Source: Irineochytrium annulatum
Taxonomy: Eukaryota > Chytridiomycota > Chytridiomycetes > Chytridiales > Chytridiaceae
Direction: 5' to 3'
Assembly (NCBI GenBank): GCA_027600665.1
Contig: JADGJL010000542.1
Location: 1 to 18,598 of the forward strand
DNA: 18,598 bases
Shown here: in pieces, positions 9,103-18,100 of the stretch
Layout of the letters: each line of letters begins with the position of its first letter
How positions within the stretch are numbered: position 1 is the stretch's first letter
Position numbers and translations under genes: made by a program
Notes under the pieces: model-generated
The model's database searches: none
Told to the model about the DNA's origin: nothing
The model's input: the letters and a program-made list of their open reading frames with translations, nothing else

Positions 9103-10366
9103 CTAATGATTCAACATTGCAACAACACCAAGCAGTGCCAACATAATACCCGTCATTCCGGCCACTTCACGACGCGAAGCTCTACTTTTCTGCACCAACG
9201 CCGCGGTCGACCCAGCCGTTGACCCAGCGGCCGTCGTTGCCGACACGGCCACAACCGGCGTCGCGACGCCAACATCCGCAGTTGTTACCTCAATGCTCGA
9301 GGTGACTGCCATCGTCGCGGCCGGCATGCTTCCATTCAGGACGGCCCTCACGCTATCCGGCACAAACGCCGCGCCAACGCCCTGCACGACACCGCCGACA
9401 AACGGTATGTCAACCAGCACGCCATTGGCGACGGGTGCTGGCGCAGCTGGCAGAGTCAGCGTCTGATTAGTGCCGTCAATGACAAGGGCCGTCGTGAGCG
9501 GGGTCGTCGGATCGTTTCCGGTATAACGCAGCGAATTGAGCACAATCGAGTAGAGCACAAGGTTGCGGAGCTCGACGGGGCCGAGACGGCCGGGTAGACC
9601 CAGGGCTGTGACGGCGGCGTCAGTTGGCGCAAACCTGTCGTTGATGTGTAAATTGGACGGTTTTGGCAAGGAAGACAGCGAGAGGCACTTACATCGTGTA
9701 CTGATTGAACGCGCTCAGATCGACCCCGGAGCCCTCCACGATCCCAGCCCAGCTTGCATACCCAGTGTTCCCCTTTAGCGCGTCCAAAAGGCCTGCAGCC
9801 CCAACGACGCAGCTAAGAGCCTGCAGGACGCCATCCTCACACATCTCGACACCCACGACATAGCAGCTGCTACCAGGACCGCCAGTCGTCCCGCCATGCA
9901 CGAAGATTGCGCGATCGCCCTTATCTCCCTCCACCCAGTTTGCGCCAAACTTCTGCCCGGGCCTCAGCGGCTGCCCCGGCGCGTAGTCATCCCAGATGAC
10001 CGAAAGGCCTGTCGCCGGGTCCGCGAAGAGTGCGTAATGCCATCCGGCCGTGGTGTTCGTTGGGTCGACGTACTGACCGGGAAGGAAGATCGCGCCAGTG
10101 CCCGTGGCGTTGGTGGAGGCGGTATAGGCGGCGTCCGTTGGGACCAGAAGGGTGCCGGCGGTGTACACGGCGCCAGGGGAGCGGGAGAGGAAGCTGGTGA
10201 ATGTCAAGTCGCGCGTTTGCGACGAAGGGATGGAGGGGATGCCGGATTGCAGGGCCTGCAGGAGCGTGGTGGACACGGCCGGGTGCGGGACTGTCAGCAG
10301 GACGGCGGCGTGGAGGAGGACGGCGAGGGAGGCCGTGCACGGGGCGATGGAGTGGCAGGCCTTCAT
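9103..10366 (-). CDS. Secreted FAS1 (fasciclin) domain protein, probably GPI-anchored
   Basis: Exons 10366-9693 and 9634-9103 encode 401 residues. The intron 9635-9692 (58 bp; donor GTAAGT, acceptor CAG) is phase 2, and splicing creates TMFAPTDAAV, the hallmark start of a FAS1 domain. A hydrophobic signal peptide occupies about residues 8-30. A degenerate first FAS1 domain (LLVPTDAAY at 73-81) spans about 33-190. The second runs about 191-325, ending with NGVLVDIPFVGGVV, the usual 'NGVIHVID' strand. A Ser/Thr/Ala stalk and a hydrophobic C-terminus (385-401) suggest GPI anchoring near 375-384. N-glycosylation sequons are at N86, N104, N281 and N325. FAS1 proteins act at the cell surface or wall, often in adhesion. 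The Met at 10366 is preferred over one at 10423 because it directly begins the signal peptide and a TATA box lies only about 4 bp above the latter. Confidence 0.88.
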
Positions 10367-10426
10367 GGCGTCGACTTCACAAAAGCAAGAAAGAAGACCA
10401 GGGTAGGTGGTGTTCCTTGACAAGGG

Positions 10427-10434
10427 TTTTTATA
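10427..10434 (-). promoter_or_regulatory. Candidate TATA box of the fasciclin gene
   Basis: The minus strand reads TATAAAAA here, about 60 bp upstream of the chosen ATG at 10366. A second, TATAAATA, lies at 10505-10512. Both are in the 231-bp gap after the ankyrin-like ORF. The call rests on motif and distance only. Confidence 0.45.
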
Positions 10435-10597
10435 GATAGGCATATAATAACAAAGGCCCGACCCGAGGCTAATAAGAACGAGAAAACAGTTTGATTGTAT
10501 TTGTTATTTATAAAATTTTAGGTGAAAACATCCTTGCTGCCCAAAAGGCAACCCGCGTAAACGGGCATCCCCTCCCTAACGCTTAACTAGACTGCCT

Positions 10598-11527
10598 TCA
10601 AAAGCTCTCCATCAACGTTGCTGTTTCCTGCAACCCTAGACTCTTCGTTAGGGCAACCTCCGCCGCCGTTGCCCGGAACCCGAAGTCGAGCAACGCCTTC
10701 ACTTCCCCAAGCACCCTCCCTTCGTTCACCGTCCGAAACAGCATATAGTTAAAACTCTGCATCGCCTTATTGATGACCACCTCGAATACCGCCAAGCTCG
10801 GGTCCGCAAGAAGCGCCGCCTTGTCCCCTACCACAGCGTCGAGCAACCTCCGTAGGACTGCCACCATTTCATCGTCGTTGAATAGCCTGTAGGTTTGCTG
10901 GACGATCAGCGCGATGGCTTCCGCCGGGACGGTGTAATTCGCGCCGAGGACCAGGTCGCACATGTACGGCGTGAACCGATTCGACTGAAGCATATTCATC
11001 ACGACCATCGGGTCTTTCACCTCATCCCCGCGTTCCTGCATCGCCAGCATCAACTTCATGAGGCGGCAGTCGCCCTCCATTGCGGCGAACAGGAGCGCCT
11101 TTGCACGCGACGCCCCGAGACTCATAGCCCTATGCGCGAGTTCCACCATCCGATTCCCCAGCTCGCGGCCGGCGTTCGCGCAGCTGCGAAGACATTGGTC
11201 CATGCCGTCAGGCGAAAGAATGCCGTGATTTATCAGCTGCTGGCGGAGATGGGGCCGATCGATAAGTTTCCATGTCGCGTACCAGTCGGCGGGCGGAGGA
11301 ACGCGTTCGCGCATTTCGAGTAATGCGGCAATGACGGGCTCGTCCTCGATGCGCTCCGGGTATCCCTTTTCCTCGCACACGCGGTCCATAAAGTCGAGGA
11401 ATTGACCTGGGGGAATTTGCACGCCGATCTCTGCGAGCGCGGTCACGGTCTCTACGTTGACGTAAAGCTTATCGTCGTGGCCGGCCGGCGGATGAGGAGG
11501 TCTCGGCCCTTGTCGTGCAAGAGCCAT
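10598..11527 (-). CDS. Ankyrin-like helical repeat protein (probable second part of the F-box-like gene)
   Basis: This is a 309-codon ORF starting MALARQG and ending TAG... frame stop at 10598-10600 after ETATLMESF. Helix pairs such as NRMVELAHRAMSLGASRAKA, followed by an AAMEGDCRLMKLMLAM segment and a final LLDFGFRATAAEVALTKSLG segment, resemble divergent ankyrin repeats, which usually form a protein-binding surface. It lies in the same frame as the upstream F-box-like ORF, separated only by UGA and three codons, far too close for two ordinary eukaryotic genes. Probably both are one F-box/ankyrin-like gene that is split by a nonsense codon, an unrecognised intron or readthrough. The N-terminal Met may therefore not be a real start. 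A decayed homologue of residues 1 to about 50 is at 12558-12686. Function unknown; a ubiquitin-ligase adaptor role is inference. Confidence 0.7.
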   Translation of the reverse strand: MALARQGPRPPHPPAGHDDKLYVNVETVTALAEIGVQIPPGQFLDFMDRVCEEKGYPERIEDEPVIAALLEMRERVPPPADWYATWKLIDRPHLRQQLINHGILSPDGMDQCLRSCANAGRELGNRMVELAHRAMSLGASRAKALLFAAMEGDCRLMKLMLAMQERGDEVKDPMVVMNMLQSNRFTPYMCDLVLGANYTVPAEAIALIVQQTYRLFNDDEMVAVLRRLLDAVVGDKAALLADPSLAVFEVVINKAMQSFNYMLFRTVNEGRVLGEVKALLDFGFRATAAEVALTKSLGLQETATLMESF

Positions 11528-11536
11528 CGGAAAGAC

Positions 11537-11539
11537 TCA
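11537..11539 (-). other. In-frame UGA between the F-box-like and ankyrin-like ORFs
   Basis: On the minus strand the codons read ...AAT TTC TGA GTC TTT CCG ATG GCT. The ORFs on each side are in the same frame, so a single codon separates them. The context after UGA (GUC) is not the CUA type known to favour readthrough. A nonsense mutation, an intron I cannot place, or a sequencing error are all possible. Confidence 0.8.
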
Positions 11540-12340
11540 GAAATTGGATTTGTAAGGCGACGCCCGAGGTCCCAAAAACCTCACGACTTCCGGCAGGCCC
11601 CTCCTCACCGCTACGGCGATCGCCTGCCAATACCGCCGACCGTTTGGTTGAAGTGATGCGTCGAATAGCTCCCTGAGGATGGGTAAGGGGTCTCGCGCCA
11701 CTCTCACTATCGAGTCTATCCCATTGTTATCGATTAATGCCGTCCAGTGCGGGCCACCCCGGTCGCCGATCACTTTCTCCAGGAGGCGCAGCCTGCCCCG
11801 GCTTAGGAGGCACAAAGAGGCCCTGCAGAGATGCGTTTGCTGAAAGCGTGGCGGTTCGCCGTTCCCTTGCTGCGCCATCGCCTCCATCAGTCGCGAATGG
11901 GCCGAGCCTCGGCCCGACCAACGTACAACAGCGTTCCGCGTTCCGCCTTTAGGCTCAAAGGGCCAACGTTCGAGGCACGCCTGCACCCATTGCTCGTCCT
12001 CTTCGTCGCAGACCTTGATCAGGAGGCATTCGGAGTCGTCGTGGCCGTCGTAGCCGCACCAGCCTGGGTGGGGCCCGCCGTTAGAGAAAAACAGGGATAG
12101 GAGCTCCGGGAGGTTGGGAAACAGCCGTGGATTGCGGAGGACAATCGGATCGGCTGCTAGGCGATCGATGGCGGGGCTGCTATCCGTGGCGATGACTTTG
12201 AGGAAAATATAGCGACCGTGGGTTGACCAAGAAAGGTTCCGCGTCGCCCGGGAGAGCGTTGAGAGCCGAGCGAGCTCGCGGAGCGTCGGCGCGGCCAGGC
12301 GGATGATGGAAGGCCAGAGCTCGGGGGGAATGGTGGCCAT
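11537..12340 (-). CDS. F-box-like protein with ankyrin-like segments (first part of a split gene)
   Basis: 267 codons from ATG 12340 (context ACCATGG, better than the upstream Met at 12373) to UGA at 11539-11537. Residues 3-45 (MATIPPELWPSIIRLAAP, then RELARLSTLSRATRN) resemble an F-box-like motif: a Pro-Glu-Leu start followed by two short helices. Such motifs recruit Skp1-Cullin ubiquitin ligases. The C-terminal part (AIAVAVRRGLPEVVRFLG) reads like one ankyrin repeat and then stops abruptly, as if the repeat array continued into the next ORF. It probably forms one protein with 10598-11527. The F-box call is by eye and moderate; the link with the next ORF is supported by shared frame and by the decayed tandem copy, which contains both parts. 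Confidence 0.68.
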   Translation of the reverse strand: MATIPPELWPSIIRLAAPTLRELARLSTLSRATRNLSWSTHGRYIFLKVIATDSSPAIDRLAADPIVLRNPRLFPNLPELLSLFFSNGGPHPGWCGYDGHDDSECLLIKVCDEEDEQWVQACLERWPFEPKGGTRNAVVRWSGRGSAHSRLMEAMAQQGNGEPPRFQQTHLCRASLCLLSRGRLRLLEKVIGDRGGPHWTALIDNNGIDSIVRVARDPLPILRELFDASLQPNGRRYWQAIAVAVRRGLPEVVRFLGPRASPYKSNF

Positions 12341-12557
12341 GGTCTGAAGGACTCTGGGGAGGTTCCACTGCACAATCTACGTCCGCAGTTGGGTGTGCTT
12401 TTGACGAACGAAGGAAGATTTGAACAGAGAGCTGCGAGTGTTGACTTTCGGCAGCCCTCTCTCAGTGGACATAATGATCATCACCCCAACAGACTTTGTA
12501 ACGCGAACAATGAGTCGCACATGTATTAATATACTTCATGCAATAAGCCGCGTATTA

Positions 12558-13130
12558 TCAAACTGGAAAGAGCTGGCTCATGAGCTGAAGGAACTGACCG
12601 GGAGAAAATTGCACGCCGAGCTCAGCAAGTGCCTGTTCGGTCTCGACGTTGAAAGAGACATCATTGGTGCTTACTGTAAGGGCCATCGAATCGAGCCTGG
12701 CCTGCTCGGAGTCGCGCGGAGTCGCATTAGGTCCCCAAGAACCTCACGACATCCGCCAGGCCTCTCTGCGCCGCTGCGGCTATGTTTACCCACCATCGGT
12801 TGCCGTCGGGTCCCAGTGATCCGATAAAAGGCACTTCATAATGAAAAGGGGCTAGATGCCATATATAATCAATACTGTTCTTCCAAGCCGTCGTTCTGGT
12901 CCTCGTTGCCAACCACCTTGTCACAGACGCTCAGCCTGCCGAGACTCAGTAGGGCCACCGCAGCTTTCTAAGTTGCATTTCCTGGGAGCGAACGACGCAC
13001 GGCGACGTTCAGAAGGCAGATTTCGCGTCGGTGACAGGACCAGTGGGGGCCATTTAGACGTTTAGACGATGCACAGCCAGAGCTCTTTAGAAGAGCTAGT
13101 GTATGCGACAATGGAACTCGTCGCCACGAG
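12558..13130 (-). pseudogene. Decayed tandem copy of the F-box/ankyrin-like locus
   Basis: Reading leftwards on the minus strand, pieces of the neighbouring gene appear in order but in different frames. VALLSLGRLSVCDKVVGN (near 12958-12905) matches SLCLLSRGRLRLLEKVIGD. NRWWVNIAAAAQRGLADV followed by VRFLG (about 12800-12730) matches RRYWQAIAVAVRRGLPEV followed by VRFLG. MALTVS (12686) followed by NVETEQALAELGVQ and SPGQFL matches MAL followed by NVETVTALAEIGVQ and PPGQFL. Lesions include a TAG near 12968, a frame change around 12870-12910, a TAA at 12727-12729, a frame offset before the MAL segment, and a stop at 12558-12560 with nothing homologous beyond. The F-box-like N-terminus is not recognisable. 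It sits directly upstream of the fuller copy, consistent with tandem duplication followed by decay. Confidence 0.8.
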
Positions 13131-13455
13131 CAATGCCGACCCAGTGGAGGTTTCTGAGGGTTTATAGTTGGGAAGGGACATTCGCAGATGATAGGCGTGT
13201 ATTGTTCGACAGTCATGGCCGTATGCGAGTGAAGCTGCGTTAGCACTGCTAAGAGGCAGAAATATTTTCAATAATTAATTATGTGATATTGTAACAACCA
13301 AGAACAATACAAATAGCTGTCCTAATATATATATACAAAACGGTAACAGTAAGCACATGACAGAAAGGTAACTTGGCGCGGCATATTGAAGCGCAGAAGC
13401 CTAACGGATCGACCATTACATCTTAACATCCTCGGAGGTAACAAAGGGGCACACT
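13131..13455. other. AT-rich 3' flank of the receptor gene
   Basis: Contains no supported gene. A TATATATATA run at 13325-13335, about 120-130 bp past the receptor stop, reads UAUAUA in the minus-strand transcript and could serve as a fungal 3'-end processing element. Weak similarity to the F-box-like gene (for example SSSKELWLCIV at 13062-13095) may extend the decayed copy slightly to the left of this stretch. Confidence 0.35.
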
Positions 13456-14714
13456 TCACATCGATGAACCGCCGCCGCCAGCCCAGAGCACGCTAAACCC
13501 GTAGATAATCGCATTGGCCAAGCCGACAAATTGGGTTGTAAATTGACAAAAGCCCGTAACGGCCTGCACCTCGGGCGACTGATTCGTCGCCTCTGCAATC
13601 CGATTTACAATTCCAGGCAACCAGAGCTTGAGCGAAGACGAAAAAGAATCAGAACAGCATCACACAGGTGACGCAGAGCAAAGAAACTCACCAGCGTATA
13701 ACAGGCAGGATAAATCAATAGTTTCACAATGGCGGCCCTCTGCGCCTCCGCCTTCCTCTTTTGCGCGGCTCGGTCAACAATGTAGGCCTGACTCACGCCG
13801 CGGCAGTAGCCGCGGTCAGCCCCGACGCTATAACCCGCGCCGTAGCTTCCGCTCCCGCTCGGACCACCGGCCCCCGGCGTAATCTCAAACTCGACCGATC
13901 CAGCGGCCTTGCGTGATGTCGGCGAGCTGGGCGACGACGTCGGCAGGAAGCAGCCAGGTGGTGGCGTCGGCTGGCTCACAGGCGAGGCCGCGGCCGTCGA
14001 CATTACGGCGGGACTTCCGCCCCCACCGATCGACGCCTCCTCCGCCTCGTCGATCCTCCGCTTGAACACGAAGAACAGATGCGTGTACAGGGTCACGATG
14101 ATGATAATGATGACCATCCTCGGCCCGTGCGTTAGGCCGTAGCGGACGTACGTGGCCAAGGGAGCCGGCTGCGGAGCGAACCAGCACCAGGACTGAGTGG
14201 GCGCCATGCCGACGAGGAGGTAGCCAATGGACGCCGTGATGATCGGGATGGTGAGAAGGGCAATGACAAGGTAGATGGAGGCGCGCTCGAGCTGCGCCAA
14301 CCGGCGAGCGAGAGTAGAGTGGTCGACGGCCGCGCGGGCGATCAAGAAAGTCGTGACCGCGAGGGCTAGGGTGGTCAGGTCGGAAATTTGGACACTCCAT
14401 TGCGCGAGGAAGCCCTCGATGTCGCAAAAGCTGCCAGGATGAAGTTCGTTCCGGAGAGCCATCACCGCGGCCACGCTGCAAAAGCGTAATTTATTTAGAG
14501 TGGGAAGAAGGCCAGTCACCAACCTATTACACACGCCGTTCACGAAATCGCCGATGAACAGGCATATCAGGAGGCGTGAGCGGGTGGAAGTTGTTGAGTT
14601 GTTGGCATATGTCATGCAGACGATAACGACGAGGTCAGCGACGGCCGAGAGCAACGAGCCCGCGAGGTTGAAGCGCGCCGTCAGGCTCCGCCATTGCTCA
14701 ATGCTGACGGTCAT
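13456..14714 (-). CDS. Seven-transmembrane G-protein-coupled receptor, Git3/cAMP-receptor-like
   Basis: Three exons: 14714-14524, 14475-13692 and 13626-13456, giving 381 residues. Intron 1 (14476-14523, 48 bp; GTTGGT...TTGCAG) is phase 2. Intron 2 (13627-13691, 65 bp; GTGAGT...CAAG) is phase 0 and brings in LWLPGIVNRIAEAT and the last helix. Transmembrane segments lie at about 18-36, 48-70, 85-110, 129-152, 182-201, 311-332 and 351-373. C81 before helix 3 and C161 in the second outer loop are placed for the usual disulfide. The third inner loop is long and Ser/Pro/Gly-rich (about 202-308), and the C-tail is very short (GGGGSSM). Such plasma-membrane receptors signal through heterotrimeric G proteins, often to cAMP/PKA in nutrient sensing. 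The ligand is unknown. A start at 14903 would add 63 low-complexity Arg-rich residues and is less likely. Confidence 0.87.
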
Positions 14715-15129
14715 AGCCTGACGGTTAACGGGGAGATCGGCCCGATCCAGCGGGCTTCCACTGCAGGGCGATCTTGAGCGGAAACGGCCAGCACCGCGCG
14801 GAGCGGGCAGAGGACGACGACGACGGGCCCTGGTGCCCGCGGTGGAGGAGGAGGACGAGCCGCCGCACGGATCAGGCACCTCCCAGTGCGAGGAAAGACG
14901 CACTGCACTTTAGTGATAAGATGAACGTCATGCTGTCCGAAAGAAGATGGGGCGAAAGACCCTGCATAATTGACGTCGACTTGCTGTTATAAACACACTT
15001 CTACCCTCTCTTCCAATTACAGTATAACATGGCACGACCAAAAAGTCGGTTGCATAGGCGAATGTCAGCGACCTCCGGCAATTAAACAAGGGAATAGATG
15101 AGATCAATGAAAATACCCAACAGATAAAT
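14715..15129. promoter_or_regulatory. Gap between the hydrolase 3' end and the receptor start
   Basis: About 415 bp, both neighbours on the minus strand. It should hold the receptor promoter and 5' UTR and the 3' UTR of the DUF726 gene. A CRE-like TGACGTCG lies at 14971-14978, about 260 bp above the receptor ATG, but one motif is weak evidence. No clear TATA box was seen. Confidence 0.35.
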
Positions 15130-18100
15130 TCAAGCGTCGCCGTCTTCGTCATCCGCCGGCTTCAACAGCAGCGTCTCCGAGTTCGTCTTCCCGTACTCGT
15201 CCTTCCTCGCTACCGTCTTCTTTCCAGCAAACCTCATCGCCGCCGTCATCCCCGCGGAAGCCGCCACCGCCGGCGCCCGTATATCCATGGCGCCCGCCGG
15301 CCCAAGGACAGGCAGCGCGCCCAGGACGTTCTCGAGCTCCACGCCAGACCCGATGTCGCAGGAGCTCGATGCGTTTGAAAGCGGGAGTGGGCCTTGATAT
15401 CCGTCCCACCTTCCGGCCCGACCAGCTATAGGATCCGCGGCCCGCCGTCTGGTGTCTTCCCCGTCGGTCACACCCGCGGTCGCGGCGCCCGATGGCGGGC
15501 GCTGCGCCACCGCCGATCCTCGTGGCGACACCGGCGTCGGCGCCCTCACGTCCGTCCGGCTCCCCGCCGCCAGCGTCGCGCTCGACCCCAAATCCCCGTC
15601 GTCTACCTCCCTACCGTCGACCTTCTCTGCCTCAAAATCAGCCGCGGGTCCCGGCGTAAAATCCCCGGATATGTCATCCGCCTCATCGTACTCCTCGACG
15701 ATTGCACCCGCCTCTCTATCAATCTTAGCCACCCGCTTTTCCTCCTCTGTCAGCGGTATGACGAGCGGCGGAAGCGTCGACGGCACCTCCCTCGGCGCCC
15801 AATAGCTCTCCATAATTTTGAGGACGTTCCGACGCTCCTCCTCCTCCTCCTCTAGGTCGCTCGCCGTCTTTCCTAAAGTGGCCGGAAGCGAAGCCGCCCG
15901 CTGAGCGAGCCCGACGCCGCCAGCGCCAGCGCCAGCGGTCGACGGCCCTGCTGTGCCGGCACTGGCCGGCCCGGGCACGTCCGGCTTGCCCGCACCACGT
16001 GACAACCGGCGCGAAAACCAGCCTCGGATGCCGCGCGGACCACGCTTGCCGTCGCCGAGGGCCAGGCCAGCGGCCGTCTCGTCAGGCGATGGCTTCGCCA
16101 GCGCGCCCACGGCGGCATTCGTCGTCGCCGTCATGCCCGCCGGCGGCGTTTGGAGTGATACGACGGCAGGCGGCCTGTCACCCGACGGCCTTCTTCCAAC
16201 GCCATCCACCACTATCACGCTCGAGACATTCCTCATCTCCTCGCAATCGGGCTCGGGTACCGTTGGTATGCCCGGTCCGCCCTTTGCCGGCGCCGCCCGA
16301 GGTGGCAAACCCGCCTCTGGTACCTCGTCGCCAGCGCCCCCTTTAAGTCCCTCATCGTCTTCCTCCTCCTCCTCCTCCTCAAACACGTCAGACTCGACCG
16401 CGAACCCTGCATGCCGGAGGATGAGTGGTAGACTGCCCCGATAGTCTAAATGCCCCTTGATGACCGCATCAAGGCAGATATTTTCCACGCCCGGCACACC
16501 CACGACTGGTCTCATCCCCGCTACGTCCTTCCATGACGCTCCTGCCGATGTCCGGTACAAGAGCCCCAAGATCCAGTCGTTGGTCATGTAGCCGTTTACG
16601 AGCCTGCCCGCTACAGCGCCAGACACGGGCTCCCACTGCGCCGGGGTTGCGATTACGGGGCAGCCGAAGAGATAGGCCTGCTCGACGATGCCGTGGCCCA
16701 CGGCCCCGCGCGATGCGAGCTCCTGCAAGCAGTGGAAAATAACCTTAGCGCCGAGAGAAAAGCCAACGAGCGTCACGGGACGGCCTTCTTGGACGTTGGC
16801 GAGAAGGGTGTCGGCTAGGACCTGTTTGACAAAAATGTTCATAATGCGAGCGACGACACGAATACACAGAAATACGTACCAGCCCCGCCTTCTTCGCCTT
16901 ACTCAACCCGACCGCCCAAGGGTTATCCAACCAGCCAGCAAACTTCAACAACCATAATGGCCCTGTTAGCCCCGCCATCAGACTTGGCAACAGGAACGTC
17001 TGAATCCCCTGCTGCAGCAAAAAGCCTGTTACCTCCCCAACAAGCATCTTCATCGCTGACCCCAGCCTGACGAGCGCTTGCGTCTCCCACACGAGTGAGT
17101 GATGGTCCCCGTGCTCGTGCCTCGCGAGCGTCGAAAACGGTAGCGTAAAATCGTCCTCCGGGTCACGCGTCGTCACCCATCCCGCGACGGTGATGAGGAC
17201 ATTTGTCTGCGCGGGCTTTGTTGACGGGTTCCGGGTGCGACGCTGAGATTCAAGGACGGCCGCACGCCGGTCATCCGCGTCGTTCGGGTCGTCCGCGCCG
17301 TCGTCCTCGCCACGAGCTGAGGCGGCGTCGAGGTCGGATGATGACAATTGCTCGGGAAGGATGACGCCTGTTGTGACGACTGGGTCGAAAACTTCAGGGT
17401 CGGTGCCGTCGCTAAATGCCGACTCGGTCTCCCACAAAAGGTCCCGGTCTACCTTCGACGCCGCCACCCCAACCTCTCCTGTCCCAACGCCGCCTTCGGG
17501 ATTCGAAGGGTCTGGTTGAGGCCCCGTGAGCCGCGGCATGGCACGTGTGTTGATCACGTTGCCCTCAGAGTCCCGCAGGACCTCCGACAGCGACAGATTT
17601 GTCTCCGCCGAGCTCTGTCTACTCTTCCCTACACTGTCCGCGCACGAAAAGTCCGACGGCATCGCTGTAGCGGCTGCAGCAGTCGCAGCCTTCGGCGTCG
17701 CTGTGCCGCTCGTCCCCGCCGCCGTCGTCGGCGTATCCATGCCCGATCCCGTTGCAGGCGTCCCACGAGCACTACCGCCATCTCTTAAACTCCTCCACCT
17801 CGCCCTCCGGCTCTTCTTCTTTTTTTTCTCCTCCGCCCTCCTCGCTCTATGCTCCGCGATCGCCACTAACGCCACGTCGATGCTAACAAACTCAAACTGG
17901 CTGATTCCCCTCGTCCGTCTCATCATCCGGAACCCGCTCATCCCGCCACCCGTGAGCGCACCGCCCGTAGCGATCAACGCCACGCCAGTCGACCCTCCCA
18001 TAAACGCGCCAACGCCAACACCGCCGCTCACTCCAACCATCGTCAACGCCGCACCTAAGCCAGAAGCGATCAGAGGAGCCGCGAGACCTGCTGTGACACC

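Noticed and set aside
10367..10423. Upstream Met of the fasciclin protein
   Set aside because: It would bury the signal peptide behind 19 residues and lies only about 4 bp downstream of a TATA box.
12420..12827. 135-codon plus-strand ORF over the decayed F-box/ankyrin-like copy
   Set aside because: The minus strand carries ordered homology to the neighbouring gene, which explains this region better; the plus-strand translation has no recognised motif.
14715..14903. Upstream Met giving the receptor a 63-residue N-terminal extension
   Set aside because: The extension is Arg/Ser/Pro-rich low complexity; the Met at 14714 has a good context and sits at the usual distance before helix 1.
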